Positions 34,970 through 43,427 of a stretch of 51,179 nucleotides of DNA are shown piece after piece (within the stretch, counting starts at the first letter, position 1; the number at the start of each line of letters is the position of its first letter). Origin of the DNA: Cellulomonas rhizosphaerae (GTDB taxonomy: Bacteria > Actinomycetota > Actinomycetes > Actinomycetales > Cellulomonadaceae); the NCBI RefSeq assembly GCF_003470205.1, contig NZ_QWKP01000209.1, positions 1-51,179 on the forward strand, given 5' to 3'. Below the pieces are notes generated by a model. That model made no database searches. It was not told where the DNA came from and was given only the letters and a program-made list of their open reading frames with translations. A program made the translations under genes and the position numbers.

Positions 34970-35908
34970 ATGGATGTCGTCGTCACGGGCGCCGCCGGGT
35001 TCATCGGCTCGCACGTCGTCGAGGAGCTCGTCCGGCGCGGGCACACCGTGCGCGCCGTCGACTGCATGCTCGCCGACTCCTACGCGGCCGCGGCCAAGCG
35101 TGAGAGCTGGCGGGTCGTGACCGCGCTGCCAGGCGTGACCGCCCTCGAGCTGGACCTGCGCACGGCGGACCTCGAGCCCGTCGTCGCGGGCGCCGACCTG
35201 GTGGTCAACGAGGCTGGCATCGCGGGAATGGTGCGCAGCTGGGCCGAGATCGGCCTCTACATGGACCTCAACGTGACGGTCGTGGGCCGCCTCGCGGAGG
35301 CATGCCTGCGCACGGGCGTGACGCGCTTGGTGCAGGCGTCGACGTCCTCGGTCTACGGCACGCACGCGGACGGCGACGAGAGTCACCCGCTCCTGCCGGC
35401 CTCGCCCTACGGCGTCTCGAACGTCGCCGCCGAAGAGCTGCTGCGCGCGTACGAGCGCGAGCGTGGCCTCGCGGTCACGGTGCTTCGGTACTTCTCCGTG
35501 TACGGGCCCCGGCAGCGGCCGGACATGGCCTACCACCGCTTCATCGAGGCGATCCTCGACGGGCGGCCGGTCACGATGTACGGGGACGGGTCGTACTCGC
35601 GCTCCACCACGTTCGTCGCCGACGCCGCGCGCGCGACCGCGTCGGCGGCCGAGCGCGGGGAGGGTGGCGCGACCTTCAACGTCGCCGGTGGCGAGGTCGT
35701 CACCGTCGCGGAGGCCATCGACCTGATCGCGCGCACCCTCGGCATCGACGCGGACGTCGTGCACCTCGACCCGCCGTTCGGCGAGCAGGTCCGCACGTCG
35801 GGCTCGTGGCTCGCCGCGGCGCACGCGCTCGGCTACTCCCCGGCGACCGCCGTGGCCGACGGCATCGCCGAGCAGGTGCGGTGGCACCTGGAGCGCCGCG
35901 CCGGCTGA
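34970..35908 (+). CDS. NAD-dependent epimerase/dehydratase with YxxxN in place of YxxxK
   Basis: 312 residues, an extended short-chain dehydrogenase like UDP-sugar 4-epimerases. TGAAGFIGSH is at 6-15, STSSVYG at 124-130, RYFSVYGPRQRPDMAYHRF in the substrate region and SRSTTFVADAARA late. The catalytic motif reads Tyr147-Gly-Val-Ser-Asn151: the usual lysine is AAC (35420-35422). In this family the Lys binds the nicotinamide ribose and lowers the Tyr pKa, so activity may be weak, altered or lost. ATG 34970 is preceded by AAGGGCGGG. The gene lies between two large glycosyltransferases, suggesting it once supplied or still supplies their sugar donor. Confidence 0.85.
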   Translation: MDVVVTGAAGFIGSHVVEELVRRGHTVRAVDCMLADSYAAAAKRESWRVVTALPGVTALELDLRTADLEPVVAGADLVVNEAGIAGMVRSWAEIGLYMDLNVTVVGRLAEACLRTGVTRLVQASTSSVYGTHADGDESHPLLPASPYGVSNVAAEELLRAYERERGLAVTVLRYFSVYGPRQRPDMAYHRFIEAILDGRPVTMYGDGSYSRSTTFVADAARATASAAERGEGGATFNVAGGEVVTVAEAIDLIARTLGIDADVVHLDPPFGEQVRTSGSWLAAAHALGYSPATAVADGIAEQVRWHLERRAG

Positions 35909-35916
35909 CGCCGGCG
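35899..35916. terminator. Short hairpin between convergent genes
   Basis: CGCCGGC (35899-35905) and GCCGGCG (35910-35916) pair perfectly around a 4-base loop that includes the epimerase stop codon. It is the only hairpin seen in the 12-base gap between convergent genes; it is short and overlaps coding sequence. Confidence 0.3.
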
Positions 35917-35920
35917 GACC

Positions 35921-38900
35921 TCAGGCCGTGAACGCGCGCGTGCGGTCGCGGCCCAGCTCGGTCGGCCACTCGTGCAGCTCGGAGACCCGGTTGTCGAACC
36001 GGTGGACGTGCGGCACCAGGCCCGCCGCCTGCAGGGCGTACGGCAGGGAGAGCTGGTCACGCCGCGAGTAGCGCAGGACCTGCTCCCACCAGATCTCCAT
36101 CGCGGCGACCACCAGCGGGTCGTGGTGCCGACGCGCGAGCATGCCGCCCCAGAGGGTCTGCGCGGAGAGCGCCGCCGGCGCGATGACACGGTAGTGGTCC
36201 TCCTGCTCGCGGATCCGCGCGGGGTCGTCGAACTTCACGGCGACGACCGCGTCCATCTCCTCCGCGACGGCGCCGCGATAGCTGTGCTCTACGAGCGCGA
36301 AGGGCGACTCGTCGTCGAGCAGCACGTCGAGCACCTCGGACGGAGGCCGCGTGAGGCCCACGGAGTTGTCGATGTAGAGCGAGACGTCGTGGTCGGGCAG
36401 CGCTCGGTGCGGCAGCAGCTTCGGCCACCGCGAGCTGCGCCCCGGGTCGGCGGGCAGGACGCGCGAGACCAGGCGGACCTCCCAGTCGTCGCTGCGGAGG
36501 TTCGGGTCGTCCGTGAACAGGATCTTGTCGATCGGGTCCCCCGCAAACGCCGGTTGGTGCGACGGGCGCTCGTAGTCGCCGAACAGCGCGCTGTACACGC
36601 ACCGCCGTGGGGCTTCGCGGACCTCGACCTCGCTGCGGACCGATGCGTGCGGTGCGTGCAGCGCGACCTGCAGGCTGGGTGCGGTCGCGGCGCGGTGGCT
36701 CAGGACGGCCTCGAGGAGCTGCTCGGCCCGGTGGTCGAAGCTGTGCGCGGCCCGGACCTCGTGCGCGATCTCGACGCGACGAGCCACGTCGGGGAACGGG
36801 TCCTCGCTGATCAGGCGCGCGAGGTCGGCGGAGCCGCGGTACACCTGCACCGCGCCGCCGAACGTCTCCTCGATACCCTCGACGTGATCACTGATCACGC
36901 GTGCACCGGCGGCGACGGCGTCGAACACACGGTTCGAGATGAACCCGTCGGCGGCCATGGCGGCCCAGTGGTCGTTGAGCACGAAACCGGCATGCCGGTA
37001 GAGCGATCCGAGCTGCTCGTTCGGCATGTAGACACCCTCGTGGAACTTGGCGTCGACGTGGTGCTGCCAGCGCGGGCCCCAGATCCGCACCGGCACGCCG
37101 GCGTCGAGCGCGTCCATGACGATCTCGCGTGGCGTGTTTCGACGAGCCTGCCCGACGAAGACGACGTCGTCGCCGCGGGCGGCATCGGCGGCCAAGGGGT
37201 GGAACCGCTCGGCGTCGGTCGCCTGCAGCAAGGGCAGCACCGGGCGCCCCGAGCGCTGCGACATCTGCGCGGCCCACGGCACCGAGGCGGCGAAGACGAT
37301 GTCGTACTGCAGCACCTCGTCGACCGTGACGTCATCGGGGTGACTGATCACCCAGAGCACGTTGACCTTGCCCGGGTGCGGCTGGACCCGGTCCAGGCCG
37401 CGGATCACGAGGTTGACGTCGTCGATCACGGCCTGCGGCGTGGCGTGGGCGTCGTGCCGCGAGGTGACGACCTCCTGCCCGTGCCGGCGGAGCGCAGAGC
37501 CGAGCGCGTCGATGAAGTGCGTGTCCCCCCAGACGTCGCCGCCCGGGCCAGGGATGGCGGCGTTCTTGATGTTCCAGCGGAGCGAGGGGCGGACGCGCCC
37601 CGCGACGGTGACGTTGCGTGGCCGGCGCATCACCACCGGTCGCGGCGTCGGGTAGTCCTCGCCGGCCGTGGCGATCTGGACGACCTCGAGCCCGAGTGCC
37701 GCGTAGTGCCCGAGCTCGGGGCCTGGCGTCTGACCGCGCCACCTGTCGAGGAAGATCCGGCGGTTGACGGCAATGCCTGCCGAACGTCCAGGCGACTTGC
37801 TCTCCATGTGCTCGACGACACCGGCGGGCTCCACGGCGAAATAGCCGCCGAGGTCGCGGCTCGCGCGCAGGCATAGGTCGACGTCCTCCGCGCCGTTGAC
37901 GAAAACTGGGTCGAACCCGCGGAGCTCGGCGACCTCGGTCGCCCGCATGAGAAGTGCCGCGGCCGTGACGGCGCTGAACCGGAGCTCGGCGACGCCCTCG
38001 GCGTCCTCGAGCGGATGCCCCGCGATGAGGTGGATCGGCATCGCGTCGGCGACCGGGAAGACGGTCCCCGCGGCCTGGACCGTCCCGTCGGGGTAGACGA
38101 GGAGCGGCTGGACGCCGCGGACGTCGGGTTGGGCGATCCGTGCCACGAGCGGCTCGAGCCAGCCGGCGCGCACCCCGGTGTCGTTGTTGAGGAAGCACAC
38201 GAGCTCGCCCGTCGAGGCCGCGAAGCCGACGTTCGACCCGATCGCGAAGTTCATGTTCCGCGGCAACCGGATCAGCACCACCTGCGGGTAGGCGAGGGCG
38301 AGGGCCGCCAGCTCGAGAGACGTGCCGGGCCGCGAGCCGTTGTCGACGACGACGATCTCGACGTCGATGCCGTCGGAGTGCTTGACGATCGCGGCCACGG
38401 CCTCGGTCGTCATCGCGTAGTCCTGGTACGCCGGCATGACGACCGACACCCGCCCCTGCACGCGGTCCGCCACCGTCGCACGTACGCCGTCCCAGTCGAC
38501 GTAGGCGTTCCCGAGCACCACGAACTGCCAGTTGTCGTGCTCCGTCGTCGTGATGCGGTCGGTCGCCCCCATCGCGTCGTCGTAGTCGCACCCGATGAAC
38601 GGCAGCAGCACGGGCTCGGTGAGCCGCGCGACGCGGATCGCGAAGTCGTGGTCCACCCAGCGACGCAGGCTCGTGTCGAAGCCCCCGGTGGCCCGTGCGA
38701 GCACGGCGTCAACGACCAGGACGTTGAGGTCGATGTGGTTGATCACCATGAGATGCGCGAGGCCGCCCCGGAACGCGCGGTAGATCACCTCGTCGTCCCG
38801 CACCAGCCGGGCACCCGAGTAGGCGCTGCGGAGCCCGTCGGCCTGCATGCCCGAGACCATCGTGGCGAGGAAGTGCGGACGCCAGCTGTTGTCCGAGTCG

Positions 38901-39850
38901 AGAAACGCCACGTAGCGACCGCGGACCGCTTCGAGACCGGTGTTGCGAGCCGCAGCCACACCGTGGTGCTCCGCTGCGACGACGACGATGCGGGGGTCGG
39001 CCGCTGAGGCGGCCCGCAGGACCGCGAGCGAGTCGTCCTCGGAGCCGTCGTCGACGACCACTAGCTCCCACTGCGTCAGTGTCTGCCCCTGGACCGACGC
39101 GATGGCGTCGAGCACCCGGTCCGCCCGGTTCCAGACCGGCATGACGACCGACACGAGCGGGCCGTCGAGGTCGGAACTGTCGACCGGCGCGAGACGGTCG
39201 ATCCAGGCCTGCTCGGCCGCGTCGTCCCAGGTGGTCGTGACGCGCAGCTTGGTGAGCGCACGCTGGGCGCGGTTTCGCCGTGCCGCGGCGACGAGCGCCC
39301 GGCGAGCGTCCTCCCAGGTGATCGTCGCCCTCCCGAGCACCGGCCGAGGGGGCAGGTCGCTCTCCGGCGTCAGCGTGCGGAAGAAGTCGGCGACCTGGAC
39401 GACCAGCGCTTCGAGACCAGGCAGCCCCGGCGCACGCTTGGAGCCGGGCGGCAGGCGCCGCGGGTCGAACAGCGTGCTCCACGGGCGGTCGACACCGGCC
39501 GGGGAGAAGAGGTAGGCGACGAACTCCGCGACCTGCCCCTCGCGCAGTCCGGTGCGGACGTCGACTGGCATGAAGGCGGCACTGATCAGCGGATGGAAGC
39601 GCAGTCCGCGGCGAGTCCCGACCGCCTCGTAGTGTTCGGCCGCCGCGCGCCGGGTGGCGAACTTCCGGCCGACCTGGGCGCCGTAGAACCCGGCGTCCAT
39701 GATGCGCATGTCCAGGAGCGCGGCGACGCCGGCACTCGGCGGGGCGGAGGTCGCTGCCGACAGCCCGCGCGCCCGGCGGCTCACGGCACGCATCGCACGG
39801 CGCGCCGCACGGATCGGTCGTCGGAGCCCACGGCGGAGCACTCCTCGCAT
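35921..39850 (-). CDS. 1309-residue multidomain glycosyltransferase (GT2-GT2-CgeB/GT1-like-TOD1/DUF616-like)
   Basis: ATG 39850 has GGGGAGAG upstream. A basic N-terminus (RRGLRRPIRAARRAM) and a ~190-residue helical region precede four domains. Residues 231-450 are a GT2 (SVVMPVWNRADRV, VVVDDGS, FLDSDN). Residues 467-705 are a second GT2 of rhamnosyltransferase type (SVVMPAYQDY, VVDNGS, FLNNDTG, GAEDVDLCLR). Residues ~765-1050 are a GT-B/CgeB-like domain (NVLWVISHPDD, VVFVGQARRNTPR, FISNRVFDAVAAGARVISD). Residues ~1082-1300 match the TOD1/MUCI70 (DUF616) pattern (CVYSALFGDYERP, ILFTDDPNLRSDDW, RWPKLLPHRALPDHDVSLYID). Metal-site residues are present in both GT2 domains. One protein could therefore add several sugars in order. 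It is probably membrane-associated through the basic tail. A minus-strand TAGACT (39913-39908) is a possible -10 box. Confidence 0.88.
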   Translation of the reverse strand: MRGVLRRGLRRPIRAARRAMRAVSRRARGLSAATSAPPSAGVAALLDMRIMDAGFYGAQVGRKFATRRAAAEHYEAVGTRRGLRFHPLISAAFMPVDVRTGLREGQVAEFVAYLFSPAGVDRPWSTLFDPRRLPPGSKRAPGLPGLEALVVQVADFFRTLTPESDLPPRPVLGRATITWEDARRALVAAARRNRAQRALTKLRVTTTWDDAAEQAWIDRLAPVDSSDLDGPLVSVVMPVWNRADRVLDAIASVQGQTLTQWELVVVDDGSEDDSLAVLRAASAADPRIVVVAAEHHGVAAARNTGLEAVRGRYVAFLDSDNSWRPHFLATMVSGMQADGLRSAYSGARLVRDDEVIYRAFRGGLAHLMVINHIDLNVLVVDAVLARATGGFDTSLRRWVDHDFAIRVARLTEPVLLPFIGCDYDDAMGATDRITTTEHDNWQFVVLGNAYVDWDGVRATVADRVQGRVSVVMPAYQDYAMTTEAVAAIVKHSDGIDVEIVVVDNGSRPGTSLELAALALAYPQVVLIRLPRNMNFAIGSNVGFAASTGELVCFLNNDTGVRAGWLEPLVARIAQPDVRGVQPLLVYPDGTVQAAGTVFPVADAMPIHLIAGHPLEDAEGVAELRFSAVTAAALLMRATEVAELRGFDPVFVNGAEDVDLCLRASRDLGGYFAVEPAGVVEHMESKSPGRSAGIAVNRRIFLDRWRGQTPGPELGHYAALGLEVVQIATAGEDYPTPRPVVMRRPRNVTVAGRVRPSLRWNIKNAAIPGPGGDVWGDTHFIDALGSALRRHGQEVVTSRHDAHATPQAVIDDVNLVIRGLDRVQPHPGKVNVLWVISHPDDVTVDEVLQYDIVFAASVPWAAQMSQRSGRPVLPLLQATDAERFHPLAADAARGDDVVFVGQARRNTPREIVMDALDAGVPVRIWGPRWQHHVDAKFHEGVYMPNEQLGSLYRHAGFVLNDHWAAMAADGFISNRVFDAVAAGARVISDHVEGIEETFGGAVQVYRGSADLARLISEDPFPDVARRVEIAHEVRAAHSFDHRAEQLLEAVLSHRAATAPSLQVALHAPHASVRSEVEVREAPRRCVYSALFGDYERPSHQPAFAGDPIDKILFTDDPNLRSDDWEVRLVSRVLPADPGRSSRWPKLLPHRALPDHDVSLYIDNSVGLTRPPSEVLDVLLDDESPFALVEHSYRGAVAEEMDAVVAVKFDDPARIREQEDHYRVIAPAALSAQTLWGGMLARRHHDPLVVAAMEIWWEQVLRYSRRDQLSLPYALQAAGLVPHVHRFDNRVSELHEWPTELGRDRTRAFTA

Positions 39851-40021
39851 CGTGTTGACTCTCCCCTGCAGCGCTGCGTCCCTCCCGGGACCTGTCGAAC
39901 CTCGCGCAGTCTAGTTGCCCTTGGTCCCGACCCGGAGCGTCCGCCTGTACGTCGTCGGCTGAGCGACGCGCCCGGTGCACGGCCGCGATTGGAGGAGTCG
40001 ATCGCGGCCGAGGTATCCTCC

Positions 40022-40066
40022 ATGCGCTTCTGCCTCCGACCGGAGTGCATGTGCGCGCGCCCGTGA
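40022..40066 (+). promoter_or_regulatory. Possible 14-codon leader ORF before the GT-C gene
   Basis: ATG 40022 has GAGG eight bases upstream and encodes MRFCLRPECMCARP, with three cysteines. Its TGA (40064-40066) overlaps GTG 40063, which is in frame with the large membrane glycosyltransferase. This could be a translated leader coupled to the main gene. It also overlaps a TATCCT (40014-40019) that could be a -10 box. The rest of the 287-base gap 39851-40137 shows nothing else I can support. Confidence 0.25.
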
Positions 40067-40137
40067 CCACGACCGCCGAGCGCCACACGACCGGGCTCAA
40101 CGCGGGGAAGTTCACGAATGCCATGAGGAGCTCCTTG

Positions 40138-41916
40138 ATGACCCCCGCCGACGCCGGTGACACCGGCCGGCCGACGGCCGACGTCGAGACGTCCCTGGCA
40201 GCGCCGGAGAGCGCCGCCACCGACGCAACGGCGCGGGCGGGCGCGGCGGTCTCTGGCGAGACGGACGATGTCGCCACCGCAGCCGACGACGAAGCACCCC
40301 GTGGACCCCGTTGGTACGCGAGCGCCTGGGTACCGCGCCTGATCGTCGCCCTGCTCGCCGCCGCCGCCGGGCTGCTGCGGATCCCCGGCGTGCGCTGGGG
40401 TCTGCCCGCGGGTCTGCACCCCGACGAGTGGGTGATCACCCGAGGCGCGATCCAGATGGCGGCAGCCAACTCGTTCGAGCCGCCGTATTTCTCGCGCCCC
40501 GACCACCTCGAGATGCAGCTGAGCACGCTGCTGTACCGCGCCTACTCGCAGCTCGCGTTCGGCGCCCCGGCCGAGCGGATGTTCGACCAGCACCCCGGCG
40601 ATTTCCTGGCCATCTCGCGCTCCGTGACGGTCGCGTTTGGCGTCGCCGCGGTCGTCCTCGCCTACGCCGTCGGCCACCGCTTCGGCACGATCTCCGGCCT
40701 GGTCGCGGCGTTCCTGTTCGCCTTCTTCGGCCCGTTCATCGAGAACGGCTCGTTCGCGACGCCGGACGTGCCGCTGACGACGCTGATGCTCGCGGTCGTG
40801 CTGGCGTCGATCTGGTACATCGAGCGCCCGGGATGGCGCAACCTCGTGATCGGCTGCGCCCTGGTCGCGCTCGCCGTCACGCTCAAGTACCCGGGAGCTC
40901 TCGGGGCGATCCCGCTCGGTGTGGCGATCGTCACGGTGGCGGTGCGTACTCGCGCGTGGGGCCGTGCCGTGCTCCACGCGATCGGTGCGCCGGCGATCTT
41001 CGTCGCCTCGATCTTCGCCTTCTCCCCCGTGCTCATCACCGACTTCGCAGAGGTTCGTCGACAGCTGACCGCGCAGGACGGCGAGAACGGCCACCTCGGC
41101 GCCGACGGCCTCTCGTGGAGCGGCAACCTGGGCTACTACGTCGACGCGTTCAGCCCATGGCTCGGCTCCATCCTCCTCGTCGCGGCCGTCGTCGGCCTCA
41201 TTTGGTGCGTCCGCGACCGCAAGGTGGTCGCGCTCCCCCTAGTCTTCGGCGTCGCTTACTGGTTCGCGATGAGCGCCCTCGCACTGCACTGGGCGCGGTG
41301 GGGTCTACCCATCCTGATCACTCCGCTGATCCTCGCCGCCGTCGGGTTCGGGCGGACCACTGAGTGGCTCATCGCTCGACGGCGTGCCGGGGCACGCTTC
41401 GCCATGCCGACGTTAGTCATCGGCGCCGCGGTCGCAACGTTGTCCGGCGTGACGGTCCTGATCGGGGGCATCGCCGCCGCAGCCCACTTCGCCGCGACAG
41501 ACACGCGGCTGGAGGCACTGAAGACGTTCGAACGTCTCGGCATGACGGCCGAGAACACCGTGATGGACGGCTACTCACCGCTCATGCCCGGCATCCCTTC
41601 GCCGATCACCAGCTCGGTGTCGCTTGAGGACGGTCGGCTGGTCGTCCATGACCTGCCGGGTGCCCAGTACGCGGTCGTAAGCAGCGGGATGTACCCCCGG
41701 TACTTCGCCAGCACGAAGTACCAGGCCGAGCAGGACGTCTACCGGGCGCTCGCGAACTTGCCGGTCGTCGCTAAGTGGGCCCCGTCGGGAGCGGGCCTGC
41801 GCGTCGTGGCCGAGCCGACGTCGCTGCGCCGGGACCTGGACTTCATCGGCGACGTCGCGCGGGGCGGCCTCTCGGGACCGACGATCACCGTCTACCGGCT
41901 GCCCGACGCCGGTTGA
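40138..41916 (+). CDS. GT39/PMT-like polyprenyl-phosphate-sugar-dependent glycosyltransferase (GT-C)
   Basis: 592 residues from ATG 40138 (AGGAG at 40126-40130); GTG 40063 is an in-frame alternative. An Ala/Thr/Glu-rich cytoplasmic tail of ~60 residues precedes about ten membrane helices. The first outer loop has the GT-C signature LHPDEWVI with the acidic pair after LLRIPGVRWGLPAG, similar to ArnT/PMT-type proteins with a (D/E)(D/E) motif. The C-terminal ~130 residues form a soluble domain. GT-C enzymes use lipid-phosphate sugars on the outer face of the membrane to glycosylate polymers or proteins. The GtrB-like and GtrA genes lie 0.8-2.5 kb downstream and could supply and flip that donor. 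The start is in the intergenic region divergent from the giant glycosyltransferase. Confidence 0.83.
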   Translation: MTPADAGDTGRPTADVETSLAAPESAATDATARAGAAVSGETDDVATAADDEAPRGPRWYASAWVPRLIVALLAAAAGLLRIPGVRWGLPAGLHPDEWVITRGAIQMAAANSFEPPYFSRPDHLEMQLSTLLYRAYSQLAFGAPAERMFDQHPGDFLAISRSVTVAFGVAAVVLAYAVGHRFGTISGLVAAFLFAFFGPFIENGSFATPDVPLTTLMLAVVLASIWYIERPGWRNLVIGCALVALAVTLKYPGALGAIPLGVAIVTVAVRTRAWGRAVLHAIGAPAIFVASIFAFSPVLITDFAEVRRQLTAQDGENGHLGADGLSWSGNLGYYVDAFSPWLGSILLVAAVVGLIWCVRDRKVVALPLVFGVAYWFAMSALALHWARWGLPILITPLILAAVGFGRTTEWLIARRRAGARFAMPTLVIGAAVATLSGVTVLIGGIAAAAHFAATDTRLEALKTFERLGMTAENTVMDGYSPLMPGIPSPITSSVSLEDGRLVVHDLPGAQYAVVSSGMYPRYFASTKYQAEQDVYRALANLPVVAKWAPSGAGLRVVAEPTSLRRDLDFIGDVARGGLSGPTITVYRLPDAG

Positions 41917-41926
41917 CCGGGCACCC

Positions 41927-42769
41927 TCAGCCCGCGACGCGCATCCGGCGGCCGAGCCAGGCGTAGGCGAGCCGCCGGCGGGCAGCCGCCACGACGGCCA
42001 TGCCGTCACCGAGAACGACGTCTGCCTTCGACAGGACGTCAGGGTGCTCCGCACGCACGCGAGCGTGGAACTGGGCCGCCTGCCGGCTGTGCTCGTCGGT
42101 CAACCGCACGCTCCACTGCTGAGCACTGACGCGAAACCCCGCCAGGGTCTCGTCGACGCCGACGAAGCTGCCCCGCATGAGTGCGTGCGCGTAGGTGCCG
42201 AGGTCGATGTAGAAGGGCTGACGATCGTCCCACCAGCCGACGGACCGGAGGGTCTCCGTGCGCATCATCACGCACATCGGCTCGCCGAACAGGTTGCCAC
42301 CCGCCCGGATCGAGGCGCGCAGGGCAGCCGAGCCGTCGACCTCGCCGACCAGGGCGCGGCCGAGGCCGCGACCACGGACGAGGACCCGGCCCTGCGCGTC
42401 GATGATGTCGCGGCGGGACGCGACGACCTGCGCGTCGGGGTGCTGCGCGAACGCCGCGACTTGCCGCTCGAGCATGGCCGGGTAGAGCACGTCGTCGCCG
42501 CACACAAGCTTGATGAGGTCGCCCGTCGCGACCTCGCTCACCGCGTCCCAGTTCCGCTTGGCCCCGCCCCCGGCGGGTGTGCGTAGCAAGGTCACGCGCG
42601 GGTCGTCGGTGAACTCCTGCAGCGCGGCCCAGGTGTCATCGCCGGACGAGTGGTCCGCGACGACGAGCTCGAAGTCCGCGAACGTCTGCTCGAGCACGGA
42701 GCGGACGGTCTGCCGGACGAACGGCTCGTTGTTGTACGCGGGGACGACGACGGAGACGGTCGGGCTCAT
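41927..42769 (-). CDS. Family 2 glycosyltransferase
   Basis: 280 residues. The GT-A core opens SVVVPAYNNEPFVRQTVRSV and continues ELVVADHSSGDDT (His-Ser replaces the usual Asp-Gly), GAKRNWDAVSEVATGDLIKLVCGDDVL with the metal-binding GDD, and GWWDDRQPFYIDLGTY. ATG 42769 overlaps the upstream GtrA stop (ATGA), so the two are co-translated. No transmembrane segments. A likely cytoplasmic glycosyltransferase working with the GtrA flippase operon; donor unknown. The 3' end is 10 bases from the GT-C gene stop, convergent. Confidence 0.85.
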   Translation of the reverse strand: MSPTVSVVVPAYNNEPFVRQTVRSVLEQTFADFELVVADHSSGDDTWAALQEFTDDPRVTLLRTPAGGGAKRNWDAVSEVATGDLIKLVCGDDVLYPAMLERQVAAFAQHPDAQVVASRRDIIDAQGRVLVRGRGLGRALVGEVDGSAALRASIRAGGNLFGEPMCVMMRTETLRSVGWWDDRQPFYIDLGTYAHALMRGSFVGVDETLAGFRVSAQQWSVRLTDEHSRQAAQFHARVRAEHPDVLSKADVVLGDGMAVVAAARRRLAYAWLGRRMRVAG

Positions 42770-43353
42770 CGGGCCTCGTCCGTCGGCTGCGCGGCGGGGA
42801 CCGTCGCGGACTCCACGACCGCGCGGGGGCGGCGGAACGAGAAGTCGCGGTGGCCCAGGTAGCTGATCACCGCGGTCACGCATGTGATGACCAGCTGGGC
42901 CGCGATGGGCTTGAGCCCGACGACCTCGACCACGAAGGGCAACGCGAGCGCGTTGATGCCCAGCGCGGTGAGGTTGACGACCTCGAACCGGGCCAGGTCG
43001 ACCCAGACGTGACCGCGGACCCGGAACACGAACCTGCGGTACAGCACGAAGGCCGTCAGGACGGCAGCCACGTGGGCGCAGAGCAGGCTCACGAGGTAGG
43101 TGAACGTGCCGAGGCTGTCACCGAACATCGTCTGGAAGAGGATGAACCAGGCGGTGCCCAGGAAGGTGTTGATGCCGCCGACGATCAGGAACGCGACCCT
43201 GCGGTCCCGTACGAGCCGGAACAACGGCCCGGGAGGCCCAGTCATCACCCTCGTCGCGGGACCCGCGACGTCCTCGACGGCGTCGGCCGAAGGCGCAGGA
43301 TCCACGATGGGATCGGTCGCACGGGGCCGCTCTGTCGGCCTGATCTCGTGCAC
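42766..43353 (-). CDS. GtrA-family membrane protein
   Basis: 195 residues. A ~45-residue charged N-terminus precedes four hydrophobic helices (FLIVGGINTFLGTAWFIL, VSLLCAHVAAVLTAFVLY, VNLTALGINALALPFVVE and QLVITCVTAVISYL), the GtrA layout, with the RFVFR and RDFSFR segments typical of the family after helices 2 and 4. GtrA proteins are proposed flippases for polyprenyl-phosphate-linked sugars. GTG 43353 has GAGGAG upstream. It is the first gene of a minus-strand pair with the GT2 at 41927, and divergent (71-base gap) from a GtrB-like GT2, completing a donor-making and donor-flipping set. Confidence 0.88.
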   Translation of the reverse strand: MHEIRPTERPRATDPIVDPAPSADAVEDVAGPATRVMTGPPGPLFRLVRDRRVAFLIVGGINTFLGTAWFILFQTMFGDSLGTFTYLVSLLCAHVAAVLTAFVLYRRFVFRVRGHVWVDLARFEVVNLTALGINALALPFVVEVVGLKPIAAQLVITCVTAVISYLGHRDFSFRRPRAVVESATVPAAQPTDEAR

Positions 43354-43411
43354 CTCAACGCTCCTCGTGATCCTAGGGTGGCGGGGCGTCCGGGCGCTCT
43401 CGCCCGACGAC

Positions 43412-43427
43412 TATAGTCTCCGGGGTG
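43412..43427 (+). promoter_or_regulatory. Leaderless promoter: TATAGT, seven bases, GTG start
   Basis: TATAGT (43412-43417), seven bases, GTG 43425. It is the best -10 match among the leaderless starts of this window. No Shine-Dalgarno sequence. Confidence 0.65.
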
